NCBI RefSeq assembly: GCF_030272615.1
Contig: NC_081413.1
Coordinates: 558,461,136-558,525,135, forward strand
DNA: 64,000 nt
Direction of reading: 5' to 3'
Source: Cryptomeria japonica
Taxonomy: Eukaryota; Streptophyta; Pinopsida; Cupressales; Cupressaceae
Within the stretch, counting starts at the first letter, position 1. Each line of letters begins with the position of its first letter. The notes under the pieces are model-generated. The model made no database searches. It was given only the letters and a program-made list of their open reading frames with translations, and had not been told where the DNA came from. Below, piece after piece: positions 19,670 to 30,130 of this stretch. The position numbers were made by a program, and so were the translations under genes.

Positions 19670-20225
19670 CTAGAGTCTCTCATTTTCTATGCGAGGGTCC
19701 AGGTACATGGGTTTATTGTTCTGCAACCTTGTGATTGCCAGTACGTCTTCTCTTGATCCCTCCACATCGAGCATGTTTTCCCCTTTTTGTTTTGGACAAT
19801 CTATGTCCTCGTGATTTCCTGGACCACACCATCTACACAACAAACTTCCTACATCACCTCCATTTTGGCATTCTCGGACAAAGTGACCCCATTCATTGCA
19901 CTTCTTGCATTGAATCATGGGTCGCCCCTTCCCATCATATTGAATTCTTCTCCTCGGTGTGTTATTATTGGATATGTTGTTACCTCGCCGATTGTTTCTG
20001 TACCCTCTAGGTGAGGCGTCAGAGTTTGCTGTTGGCTTTGGCGGTGTCGCCAGTGGTGTGGCTTGGTCAGGTTGGGCGTAGAGCACTTGTGTGCTCCATT
20101 ATTTCAAGTTGTACATGCATTCCTTAGTGGAATGTCCCATTACTTGGCAGATGTCAGAAAACTTTACGGGGACAACTTCCTTTAGTGTGTCCTTTAGTCT
20201 TGCAATCAGTACACCATAGTTATTT
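19670..20225 (-). pseudogene. nucleocapsid region with four CCHC zinc knuckles
   Basis: On the minus strand four knuckles follow each other. CTDCKTKGHTKGSC is at 20,213-20,172. SDICQVMGHSTKEC, with its first Cys changed to Ser, is at 20,158-20,117. CKKCNEWGHFVREC is at 19,909-19,868, and CRWCGPGNHEDIDC at 19,837-19,796. A Gln/Asn/Arg-rich spacer with RGYRNNRRGNN separates the pairs. The first two are interrupted by stops, and the last two share one frame (20,086-19,670). Knuckles of this type bind element RNA during packaging. Most gypsy gags have one or two. Confidence 0.85.
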
Positions 20226-20285
20226 TCCTTCCTTACCACTTTCTTTGTCACCTTTTAACTCCTTCATCATCCTCATCATATCCTT

Positions 20286-21287
20286 CTAGAGTGCTTGCAT
20301 GGTTTTGGATCCCCCGTCGTTGTCTTCGTCCGTTTTGTCACCATTACTAGTCCATCGCTTCCCCCAGGATGTCTTGTTTTGACTTTCAATATCCATGGCG
20401 CGGTTGTATGCTTCATCGTACGATGGCGGAGGGACTACTTTCATCTTCCTTCTCAGGGATGGTACCAATCCTTCCACAAACCACCTTTTCCTGAGGCCAT
20501 CTGCTGGCTGGTTCTCCATTTTGTTAAGCAGTTCCCTCAGCCTTCTATTATATGCACACACACTTTCATTTTTTCCTTGTTTGGTGTTGTAAATTTTTGC
20601 CACAATCTCATTGTCATCCCGTAGGAGTTTGAATTCTTCCTTGAAGGCCTTCTTTAGATTGCTCCAGGTTGTTTTATGTTGAGCATCAAGGTCTGTGTAC
20701 CAGTCAATAGCTATTCTTTGCAGAGTGGCTGAAAATGCCTTCACCTAGTAGTCTCGATCGTCCTGGCCATTTGCTTCCCAGATGGTGACGCATGTCTTGC
20801 AATGTCGTACAGGGTACTCTGACCCATCGCCCATGAATTTTGGAAGTTTTTGTTTCTCCGGGGTGTGTGCCATCATTCTTTTCTGCACGGTTTTATGTAA
20901 TGCCTAGAAATGGCTATATGCCAGGAAGGTACTATGTGTCCCAAGGGTACCGTATGCTCCTGGTTTGGTTGGGCCCCTACCAACCGGGCTTTGGTCACCT
21001 TCACTTCTATAGTCCCTCCTTCCTGGGGTTTCTGGATCTGATCTTCCTATTTTGATGCCCTCCGACAAGGACAAGTTTTTAATGTCGGACAACGTTGCTT
21101 CAAAAATAGTGGCGATTTCCTCATGCAGGTCTCGTACCGCCTCCTCTCCTTGTTCAGAAAATTTTGATTGGGTGCTTTGTGATTTGGTTCTGGAGTCTTC
21201 TTCACTTGACATCAAGTGTGGGGCCTGGTCGATGAGATCTTCCTCCGCTACGTCTGGAAGTGGCAGGTTCCTGGTGACCTCGGCCAA
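20286..21287 (-). pseudogene. gypsy gag (capsid)
   Basis: The 152-codon frame 20,744-20,286 is a retrotransposon gag domain: LQRIAIDWYTDLD, then TWSNLKKAFKEEF, then a Y-N-T-K-Q-G-x-N-E-S-V-C-A-Y-N-R-R-L helix and MKVVPPPSYDEAYNRAMDIE. The upstream frame 21,287-20,904, in the same reading frame, is acidic and Ser-rich and is probably the gag N-terminus (MAEVTRNLPLPDVAEEDL). Gag would assemble the particle. At least one stop separates the two parts near 20,890. Confidence 0.85.
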
Positions 21288-21953
21288 CTCATTCCATGTA
21301 CACGGTTTTTGGCCTCTCCCGAGTATGACTCTGACTCACACTCTGACTTCTGCTATGTTTCTCCAGACTCCTCAAGTCGGAAACCTCTCTTAGTTGCCGT
21401 CTCCCATAGACCTATTCTTTTATGCGGAGAGATCGCCATATAGTTCCCTCGTTTACTCCTTCGGTAGCAGTGATACGTCTATCTTTGTTTGGCCATAGGG
21501 GCATCAAGTGCCAGAGGTACGACTTTGACTGGCCTCCCTCTCCTCTTCCTCCCTATGACTTCGTTCCTCATACCGTCAAAGAACTTGTTGCCATCAAAGT
21601 TCCTTTGTTGTTTCCTCCCTTTGGTCTTGGAGTGCAATCAAATTCCTAGCGAGTAACCTTGGAATACTTTCGAGTAGGTCAAAGATGGGGGTGTTGAAGG
21701 TGAGTTCACCACGTACTATACCTTCTGAGATGACTCTCTCCTGAGCCTCTCACCATACGTACTACATGACTGACACGTCCCACAACTCCACCAAGTCTGC
21801 CATCAACTAATCCTCTCATTCCTCTTCCGCGGTACTCTCTTCGTGCGTGTCGGTGTCCATGACAATTAATTGTTGGTTAAATGGTCTGCCCATTAATTGC
21901 TTCTGCCTACCGCCATGGTTATCTCCAGGTTTGTTTAGGCAACAACGCTAAAA

Positions 21954-22300
21954 TGTTTAGTCCTAAATGTATAGTTGGCGAATAATTTGATAACACAGTA
22001 ATTCCTGCACGTACCAAGTATTCAAGGAACAGAACAATTGTACATCATATCATAAATGACAAATGATAATAATTAGATTAGAAAGTTATATCTTTATTCC
22101 AATATCCAGAGTTGTCCATACATGATCTCCCCCTACCGAGGTTCCAACCAAACAATATATAGACCCGACGGTTGGCCAAGTTGCCAACTGTCACCAACTC
22201 CCAACTACCCGACGGGAACCTCTCGGCAACAACAAAACATAACCACACATAACACACTTATAATTATTATTCATGCTAACATACGTTTTTACCCCCAACA
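21954..22300 (-). repeat. 5' LTR of the 11.4 kb gypsy element
   Basis: 347 bp, minus-strand TGTTGGGGGTAAAAACG to GGACTAAACA. It matches 10,892-11,238 with 19 mismatches by eye. Just inside it (21,953-21,930 on the minus strand) the sequence TTTTAGCGTTGTTGCCT is a candidate, poorly matching primer site. A TATA-like AATATATAG is at 22,154-22,162 on the plus strand, but the promoter of this element should lie on the minus strand, where I see no clear box. Confidence 0.95.
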
Positions 22301-22963
22301 ATCATTCACTATCATCATCAATCATATCAGTTCATTCCATCAAGATTGAATCGTGTGTCATCATCAATCATAACATATCATTTTCTCTTCTAACATATTC
22401 TACTCTCAATGAGTTCATTTCAATTTCTACTCACATCTTTCTAATTGCATCTCAAATCATTTCCTCATATCAACTATTCTATTTATCATTCAATTATTCC
22501 TCACCTTCATCATATTTCATTATCCAATTTTGGATCTATCATTTGTCTCATATAGGAGTAGACCTTCCTGAAACTAGACGTGGTCATCTATCTTTGTCTT
22601 ATACAAGATGTATTTTTCCTGAAACTAGACGTTTTAATCATCTTTGTCTTATACAAGATGTGTCCTTCCTGAAACCAAACTTGATCTTTATCAAATCAAT
22701 CCTATCAATCTTATCATTTAGTCAATATTTAAATTACTCTAACCATTTCTTCTATCCAATCAAACTCATTAATGTCATCAAACTAACCATTCTTCCATCT
22801 CTCATATTAAATTCTTTTTCTTTCAAGAGATCATTCATGCCTTCAATGCACAAACAATCTCTCGAGGGGGCTTCCTACCTCCATTATCGGGGCATATTGG
22901 GGTAATTTTTTTTCATTTTCTTTGAAACAACGTCGTTTCGACATTGTCTCAAAGAGGGGCAAA
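22301..22963 (+). mobile_element. Tat-1 3' end with polypurine tract
   Basis: After the right ATCAT duplication (22,301-22,305) Tat-1 resumes. It contains a tandem repeat of about 51 bp with the core TTCCTGAAACTAGACG at about 22,565, 22,616 and 22,666. It ends in AAAGAGGGGCAAA (22,951-22,963), a purine tract directly before an LTR start. The long open frame 22,273-22,905 crosses the insertion boundary and is AT-driven, so I do not call it a gene. Confidence 0.75.
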
Positions 22964-24002
22964 TGTAGACACCTAAAAATGTCTCGTTAATTGCACACTA
23001 ATTATTTAATTAAGCTAATCTATCTATTAATCAATTCATCATCAAACCTCTTTCTCAAATATTAATTATTTAATTAATTACGATTCATCCCTTAATTAAA
23101 TAATCTTTATTATTTAATTAATCCCATTTCTAATAATTAAATAATTTCATTTAAATTCTTTAAGTTAATTAATTCATTCCACCAATCCCCAAATTCAAAT
23201 TTCGATTAATTTCATCTAATTCCAAATCATCAAATTAACATTTCACCAAATCTGAATTTCAATGAATTTCAGTAAATTTCAAGTGCATTTCAACATTCGA
23301 AAATCCAAATTCAAATCCAAATTGAAAATGAAAATCAAATTCAACTTCAAAATCCTACAACACATGTTGAAATCACATCTGATTGATCAAATCAGTTAAC
23401 TAATTAGTTAACTCAACTAACTCACCAATCACCCCTTTTCACTCCGAATCACCTTTTCTGACTGATCAATCAATATGCTTATCTCTCCAATCCATTCAAT
23501 CATCTCCCCAATCTATCCAATCAACTAGCTAATCTATTCATTTCACTATCTAATTTATCTAGTTGACCACTCAATCAAATGAGTTAACAAGTCAATCAAT
23601 CTAAGTTAACAAATCAATCAACTCTGTTAACTGATCAATCTAAACTAGTTCACTCTCAGTCAGAACTTGAGTTCAAAATCCCTCTCCATTTCTCTTGAAA
23701 ATCTATTTAAACAAGATCATTTTATCAAATCAAGCTAGAATCTAGAATCCAGAATCATAGATCACACTCTTCAAAACAATTGTCATCTTTATGCAGGAAT
23801 CCCAGTACAATACCTGAGAGCCACCTACACCAACAATTTGGAGAACAATGGAAGCACAAATATGGAATAGGGAGTTTGAATTTATTTAATTCTTTCAGTT
23901 CTAGTGTTTATTCTATTGCATTGTGTTTGATTCTAGCTAGATTAGTTAAGGATTTGTGATTGTCCTTATTTCCTAATTAGCTTAGTTTAATGATTTCAAG
24001 CA
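22964..24002 (+). repeat. Tat-1 3' LTR
   Basis: Starts TGTAGACACCTAAAAATG right after the polypurine tract, the opening seen in many plant Tat-clade LTRs. The body is AT-rich with many TTAATTAA runs and five GTTAAC palindromes (23,390-23,640). A TATA-like CTATTTAAAC is at about 23,702. I place the end at CA (24,001-24,002) by analogy with the Tat-2 LTR end. No 5' LTR of this copy is in the window, so the end is uncertain. Confidence 0.6.
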
Positions 24003-26460
24003 TATGAAAATACTAACTATATGAAGAATAGCCATTTTTGAAAAAAATATATTTTACCAGCCAATGACAAAAAATGAGACAGCCAATTATATATTTTTCT
24101 TTTCAACCTTTTATGAATAGCCCTTTCCACACATCCTTCAAAGAAGGATACATAGGGAATGGGATATCTATGTAATGCTCAGACCAAAATACCCTAGAGA
24201 AAATAGCTAATCTAAGTAACAAATATAGATATTGTTTTTAAACATTTACTAATGCCACATATAACGCTATAAGTACTCAAATGCATTAGTCATAACATTA
24301 CATGAATGCATAATCATCTTAAACATAATCATATTCTTAATATAATACACAAGCATAAATAGCAATATAACAACTATCCATCCCTAGGGTATCTCAACAC
24401 CATCACTTAACTAACAATAACACATAAGCACATCCATAATCATGATACCATTAAAATCCATTATATTTAGTTCCTAATCAATTACTTTCTTCCTAACATG
24501 AGTATTGTGAACTATCAATGCAAATCCGACATATTCCCATTAATTCTTGAATACATTTTAAAGCACCAAACCAAATGTTCCCATTTCCCTTTTCTAAACC
24601 ATCTAACATAATATCATCTTTCTTCCACATAAAGTATCTCTTAATGCAAATTAGATCATTTCCTTAAGAGTAATCATATAACCTATAAGCTACACATTCA
24701 TATTCATAGTCCAATGATGAACACCATTAAGGAATAACATATTTTAATTTAGTACATTTACTCAGTAGACATACATGATTCATTTAACATTTACATTACT
24801 ATCAATGGAGATACACAAGATAATCCAATCAATTTATTTAATCATTTAATTCCTCCCCTATCTAGAATTATGTACATAATGGATATCCATTTACAACATT
24901 CATAATCTATTACAACTCATCATGATCTCAATCTACTACAAATCCTATCATGTATGATCACAAGATACTAGTTACATAATCTTCTAACCATCAATTATCC
25001 ATACATGTCCAATCTTCAATTCTAAAGTACAAACTTTCTCATTTCTAAAAGAAGATTCCATAGAAGTCTAAAGCATAATTTTCAATTCAATCACATAAGA
25101 TACACATATTCTCGATTCAATAACATCATTATTCATTCATGAACCTTAATCCCTAATAGATATTGATAAACCAAGATACAATATAGGGCCAACAAAGATT
25201 ACTACGCTATATTTGATTAAAAGAGAGATGGCCATAACCTACCACTTCCTATTCCATTTCTAACCACATTAGGCATACATTCAACACTAAATGTAGATCA
25301 ATAGATCCATTCACATTATTTCCATCAATGAATCAATATCTAAGATACAACAAATACTACAATGTGTTCTTTTACAAGAGTCATAATCATTTCCCATTAC
25401 ATCAGCTATCAATACATGTATATCATAGAAGCAAAATTCTCATCTACATATGCAATTATCTTATGAAATCCACAACACATGCAATATGAATCATGTGCAT
25501 CCATATGCTATAATATCCATCCATAAGCTAAAGAGATATGAATTCCACATCCATGCATAGGATAATCCAACAAGAATCATCCCAATGGAAGAAGGCATCA
25601 AACCACTCGACCATGTGGAACCATAAGGAACCACCCCTTGTGCTAGGAGATGACACAAGGTTCAAACTAACACTCTAGATCTAGGCTGACACATGACAAC
25701 CAAGGGACTCAACATGACACCCCCAAGAGATAAACAACCAAGTAGTAATGAACCAAATCACACCACAAGGCTAATCATAAATCAATAATCTCCTAGAGGC
25801 GTACCAAGAAATCATGGCATAAGGATCAAGGACACATGTACGGAAGAAAGTCATCACATGCTATTCTCACAAAGAAGGGCATAATATATAAATATCAGGA
25901 TCTCCACCCATAGCTATGTGATCTCCATCCACACCCCTAATAGTCATGTGGAGCCATATCAACCTATGAGCAATCAAGGGAGTTTGGCTTACCATCTCCA
26001 CGGTCTTCCTAAGCTCACCCCGAGTCTCCACTCAAGGGCTATGAGGAGGGGCACCAAAACCAATTTCATTATCTTGATTAGGTGAATCCTAATTACCCAA
26101 CCTACTAATCAATTTATTATGGTTATCACTTACAAAAATTAAAGATAAACTCTTCATGTGGTTCCATGATAGGTCTAGACTCTAAGAATCCTTACTAGGA
26201 ACCTCTTAGATCCTATTGCTCACAACCTCAGTCCTACACATGCAAGAGCCCACTCTCCCTAACCATGGACTAGGACCTTGGGGTGACACATAAATCACAA
26301 TAAAAACAAGGAGGCTCGCATAACTGAATCACAAATAAAATCAACATGCACAAACATAAATATGGAGAATAAATCAAGAGCCTCAACCAATAAACCAAAT
26401 CAAATCAATAAACAAGACCAAGGCATTATCCTCTTGCTTAGCCAAATCAATATATATTCT
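24003..26460. other. AT-rich region, nothing recognised
   Basis: About 2.4 kb with many CAT/ATT-rich words (24,003-25,560) and then somewhat more GC (25,560-26,300). I see no coding motif, LTR boundary or clear repeat unit. Open frames are few and short. Confidence 0.5.
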
Positions 26461-26461
26461 T

Positions 26462-26600
26462 CAACAACAAGGCATGCTCATCTAGCTGGAGCCATCACAA
26501 GAAATCCTCCACAACAAGGAATATACCATCTTGTTGGAGCTAATACAACACATCCTCAACAACAAGGAAAAATACATCTTGCTGGAGATAAAACAATAAA
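26462..26600 (+). repeat. 48-bp tandem repeat, three units
   Basis: ACAACAAGG cores recur with spacings of 47-48 bp (G-pairs at 26,471, 26,518 and 26,566). Each is followed by an ATCTnGCTGGAGCT stretch. The frame 26,362-26,604 reads through it with a 16-residue repeat (QQG-x-x-HLxGA). No known protein matches, so I treat it as a minisatellite. Confidence 0.75.
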
Positions 26601-26704
26601 ATAAGAAAATCTGATCAATATGAAACTCTGAGAATCACAAGGATACCAACAATAGCCTCTGGTACGAAAACAGACCCAAAACGTGACTGAAACAACCAAA
26701 ACAA

Positions 26705-26990
26705 CAATTTAGATTCAAATAGTGTGTTTACGACACTTTGCAACGCTTTCACAGGGTTTTGTCGTGCATATAACAATTATTACAAAACATCTAGTAGGTT
26801 AAACCGTGCATTCATGATACTTTGGTGCTCACATAGGGTTCTGCTGTGTATACACCAATTAATGCAAAAAAAATAACAGACTAAATAGCGCTTCCGCGAC
26901 ATTGCGACACTTACATAGGGTTCTGTCGCACATACAACAATTACTGCAAAACACATAACAGACTAAACCGTGCTTTTGCGACAAGACAAA
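26705..26990 (+). repeat. satellite-like repeat, about 80-90 bp, three and a half units
   Basis: Units carry a start such as CCGTGCATTCATGATACTTT or GCGCTTCCGCGACATTGCGA, then a TAGGGTTCTGTCG core, then an ACAATTACTGCAAAACA tail. Starts lie near 26,718, 26,805, 26,886 and 26,969. Each unit has a short inverted motif (GCGACA...TGTCGC). The function is unknown. Confidence 0.75.
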
Positions 26991-27479
26991 ACCAGAGTGA
27001 CACCAACAACTCCAAATGCCCAAAAATTCACAACAAGCAATTCTAAAAATTTAAACCAAAGAATACAATAATCCCAATCAACACATTTATAATCGATTTA
27101 TTTAAATTTCTCGGCAACCCAAAATTTCCCGCAGACAATCTTTTCCAAACAAGCTTTTCAAAAAATAAATACAAAGAAGGTTAGAAACTCCGATCTAGTA
27201 ATAGCAGAAAATGGACAATGAAATTAAATGAATAGAAATTCCAAATCCAAGCCAAAATCAAGAATTACATAATAATGAAAATAATCTCTAGCAAGCCCAC
27301 CCACAACAAAGCTTTGAAAAATCAATATATAAAAATTAATCCAAAACCATAACTCATCATGATCGACATCAAATAGCTAAAAATATTATTAATCATATGA
27401 ACCCTACCCAAATTTGAGGTGAGAATAATAATAAAATAACATTATTTTAATCTCTAAATCTCACAGTCAATAATAAAAG

Positions 27480-28250
27480 AGGGTAGGTAAGGTAAATAAT
27501 AAATAAACAAATGGGTTTAGGCTTCGGCCTTTTACCGATAAAAAAAATAAAAAAATAAAAAAACAAATGGGTAAAAGAATGAACAATAATAAATAATAAA
27601 TAAACCCATTAATCAATAAATAAAATAGAAAGATCTAACAAATAAAATAAATAAATCAAATGCCCAATAAATGTTAAACCACAAAACAACATAAATAAAT
27701 AAACAAACAATTAAGTAATAATATCTTCTCAATCACAACTCCCAAGAGGGTCAATCATAACAGGGGGTAGGTACATAAATAATAACAAATAATTAACCAA
27801 TAAATAAAACAATAAGGCAAATAAATAAATAGATAACCAAAACAATAAATAATTAAATAACCCAACAATAAATAAATAAATAAATAAACAAAATAAAGAA
27901 GATAAATAAATAAATAATAGACAAATAAGAAAAATGGATAATTAATAAGTAAATGTACAGACAAACATAAATACTCAACCAGTAATTTAAAAAAATAAAA
28001 ATAAATAATTAATCCAATAAATCAAAGGCTCAAATAATAAATATTCAGTTAAACATTAGACCATAAAATAATAATATAAAATCATTTATTAAATACAAAT
28101 CCATGTAGTAAACATCATTACATAATAAATCTCCAATAATAATAATTCACACATCAATATCAAATATTAATGCCATCAATTAATTTATTTTAATACTAAA
28201 TAAACTATATAAATCGATTAATTATTAATTAATAAATAACCACAAACTCA
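27480..28250. repeat. AAATAAATA-type low-complexity tract
   Basis: About 0.75 kb of imperfect TAAA/AATA runs, densest at 27,770-28,020. The open frame on the minus strand at 27,755-27,964 is Tyr/Leu/Ile repetition from the AT run and not a gene. Confidence 0.85.
27517..27560 (+). mobile_element. 44-bp 3'-end insertion of a non-LTR element with target duplication
   Basis: AAACAAATGGGT occurs exactly at 27,505-27,516 and 27,561-27,572. Between them lie TTAGGCTTCGGCCTTTTACC and an A-rich tail (27,538-27,560). A GC-richer head, an A tail and a 12-bp target duplication fit a severely 5'-truncated LINE or SINE copy made by target-primed reverse transcription. The tract around it is AT-rich, so part of the duplication could be chance, but the GGGT end is not AT filler. 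Confidence 0.7.
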
Positions 28251-28740
28251 CAAGGCAACCTGACATAGGGTTGAAGAACATATCACATGATGCAGGCCAA
28301 CGACTCAAGCCAATACACTAATAGACAAGGGTATCAACTTAAGCCTAGAGTGTGTAGAGAGAACGCATGCCGTCTCCAATCAACTTGCCATTGGGATTAA
28401 GACACGTTCAGACCTATGAGGTCAGGTGGAGTTGATGCCTAGTACTTGCAAATCCTACAACCACCAATAACCACGAGGCAACATATACCATAATATATAT
28501 CATAAATGATCAGGCAAGTGAGAGAGAATCACAACGTCATATCATGTTCGTAATGAGTGGTATGACATCGTCTCTATCACGAATACAATAGTAAGACAAT
28601 AATTGAAAACTAACATACTCTGTAAAGAATATAAGACAATTGAAAAAAGTGTAGGAAAAATGGGAATCCTTGCCTTATTGAACTCTACAAACAAAAAATT
28701 TTTAAAAAGAGTGACATTCACATCAATTTAAGTATGATCC
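28250..28740. other. unrecognised segment between AT tract and LINE relic
   Basis: More balanced base composition than its surroundings and no open frame of note. Nothing recognised. Confidence 0.4.
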
Positions 28741-30130
28741 TCTTAAAAAAAAATTATAACAATCTTACCAATTCTTATTGGAAACCAAAAGATTCTAAGA
28801 TAAGAACAATAAAAGACCATTCAACTCAATTATATGCCTTCTCAAATTCAAGTAACATCATGGAAACTTCTTGAATATATTTAATTGCCTAATCCAATCT
28901 TCCTAGCTATGAAAAAGGTTCTCTAGAATATGCCTTACTTCAATAAATTTAGTTTGAGTATAATTGATAATCTTAGGAAATATATTAGATAGTTTGAGAA
29001 CGAACTTTTTCCTAAAATTTTATATGAGATATTTAATAGGGTGATGAGCCTCTAGTTATTGATATAAGTTTTATCTTCTTCTTTGGAAGAAGTAAAATAG
29101 TGTGCTTGTCAATATTACTTTCAAGAGAACCATTTTCAATGATCTTAACATACATTAAAAGCATATAATAAATAATCTAAATACAATTAATTTTATAAAA
29201 TTCAATTAGTAGTCTATTTTTCATTAAGAATTTATCATTATCAAAAAAATTATGATTTCGAAAATTTCCTTCCTATATATCTCTTTTTTTATCCTAAATG
29301 TCCTTATCACTAAGTTTTTTAAAGAATTTAAGAGCATAACTCTCTAGCTTCTTTGTTTTTTTTCTTATTCTTGCCTTTTCACATCCTTTAAATTATCAAC
29401 TAAATCCCCATCAATCCAAATGGGCCTAATAGCCTCTTTTACATTTTTGGATATCAATTTTTTTTTGCTTCTTCATCACTTTTTTTTGACGAGTTCATAT
29501 TTTCTCTAAGTTTTGCTCCCTAATATTTGTGACTTTGAGTAAATATTAAATTGTGATTAATATTTGATAAATTTCTTATCAAAAAATCATTATTTGGATC
29601 ATTATAAAGAAACCTTTCCTAATTAAAAAAAGTTTTTCTTCTATCAACATTCTATTTTTTACCCATATTTCTTGAAACTAAATCTCTCCATTGACTTCAT
29701 TATTCCAATATTCAATAACACATCATGAATTAAATAGGACATTAATATTTCTAATAATGAAAATGTCATCAATGCAAGAAGGGTTTTGAGCAATATTACA
29801 TTCAATATAAATTGATTATCCTTTCTATACTAAATAGAGGAAGAGCCAGCTTTTATAAAAAATATTGGTTTCAATGGGATAATTATTAGATATGGCGAAA
29901 GGAATAACTTGAGTATGATAATTTTTTACCATATAATGAAAATTTAAAAAAATGTATAAAGTTTGTCTAGCATTGAGTATATTCTTTTAACATCATTTTG
30001 ATTATTGCACCATCCAAAGGTTAGCACCAAGGTGAAGAATACCAATCAAAGTCAATTCTTGTAGAAGGGGAGCACTCAAGGTTAGAAATGAAAGATGACC
30101 ATTCATCTTCCTCACTAGGCCTTAGAGGTC
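28740..30130 (-). pseudogene. decayed L1-type LINE (endonuclease end and reverse transcriptase)
   Basis: On the minus strand 29,065-28,910 reads LITLLNISYKIL, then after a frameshift KLSNIFPKIINYTQTKFIE. At 28,865-28,790 it reads FEKAYN-stop-VEWSFI, then ILESFGF. These are the canonical L1-clade RT blocks, the second carrying the first catalytic Asp/Glu region (F-E-K-A-Y). Sequence further upstream on the same strand (to about 30,130) has weak endonuclease-tail character. Many stops and frameshifts. The catalytic F-A-D-D box was not found. It is a different, older LINE relic from the ORF1-only units at 9 and 45 kb. Confidence 0.65.

Larger units (their letters stand above)
10892..22300 (-). 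mobile_element. complete 11.4 kb Ty3/gypsy retrotransposon, minus strand
   Basis: Two 347-bp LTRs (10,892-11,238 and 21,954-22,300) in the same orientation bound 11,409 bp. Both show TG...CA ends on the minus strand, and perfect ATCAT duplications flank the element (10,887-10,891 and 22,301-22,305). On the minus strand the order is gag, four CCHC knuckles, protease, reverse transcriptase, RNase H, integrase, about 4.4 kb of accessory reading frames, and 3' LTR. Protease-RT-RH-IN order places it in Ty3/gypsy. No second RNase H and no clear chromodomain is visible. By eye the LTRs differ at 19 of 347 sites without indels, 17 of them transitions. Stops, frameshifts and an integrase Glu-to-Lys change make it non-functional. 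Confidence 0.95.

Noticed and set aside
22273-22905. 210-codon plus-strand frame
   Set aside because: It begins inside the gypsy LTR and crosses the insertion boundary at 22,300. Its content is Ser/Ile/Leu/Phe from AT-rich DNA, and it ends before a polypurine tract.
23390-23640. Five GTTAAC palindromes in the Tat-1 LTR as a regulatory array
   Set aside because: The LTR is very rich in TTAA words and spacing is irregular, so chance is a sufficient explanation.
27755-27964. Minus-strand frame rich in Tyr/Leu/Ile that looks like a membrane protein
   Set aside because: It is the translation of an AAATAAATA-type tract and has no sequence diversity.
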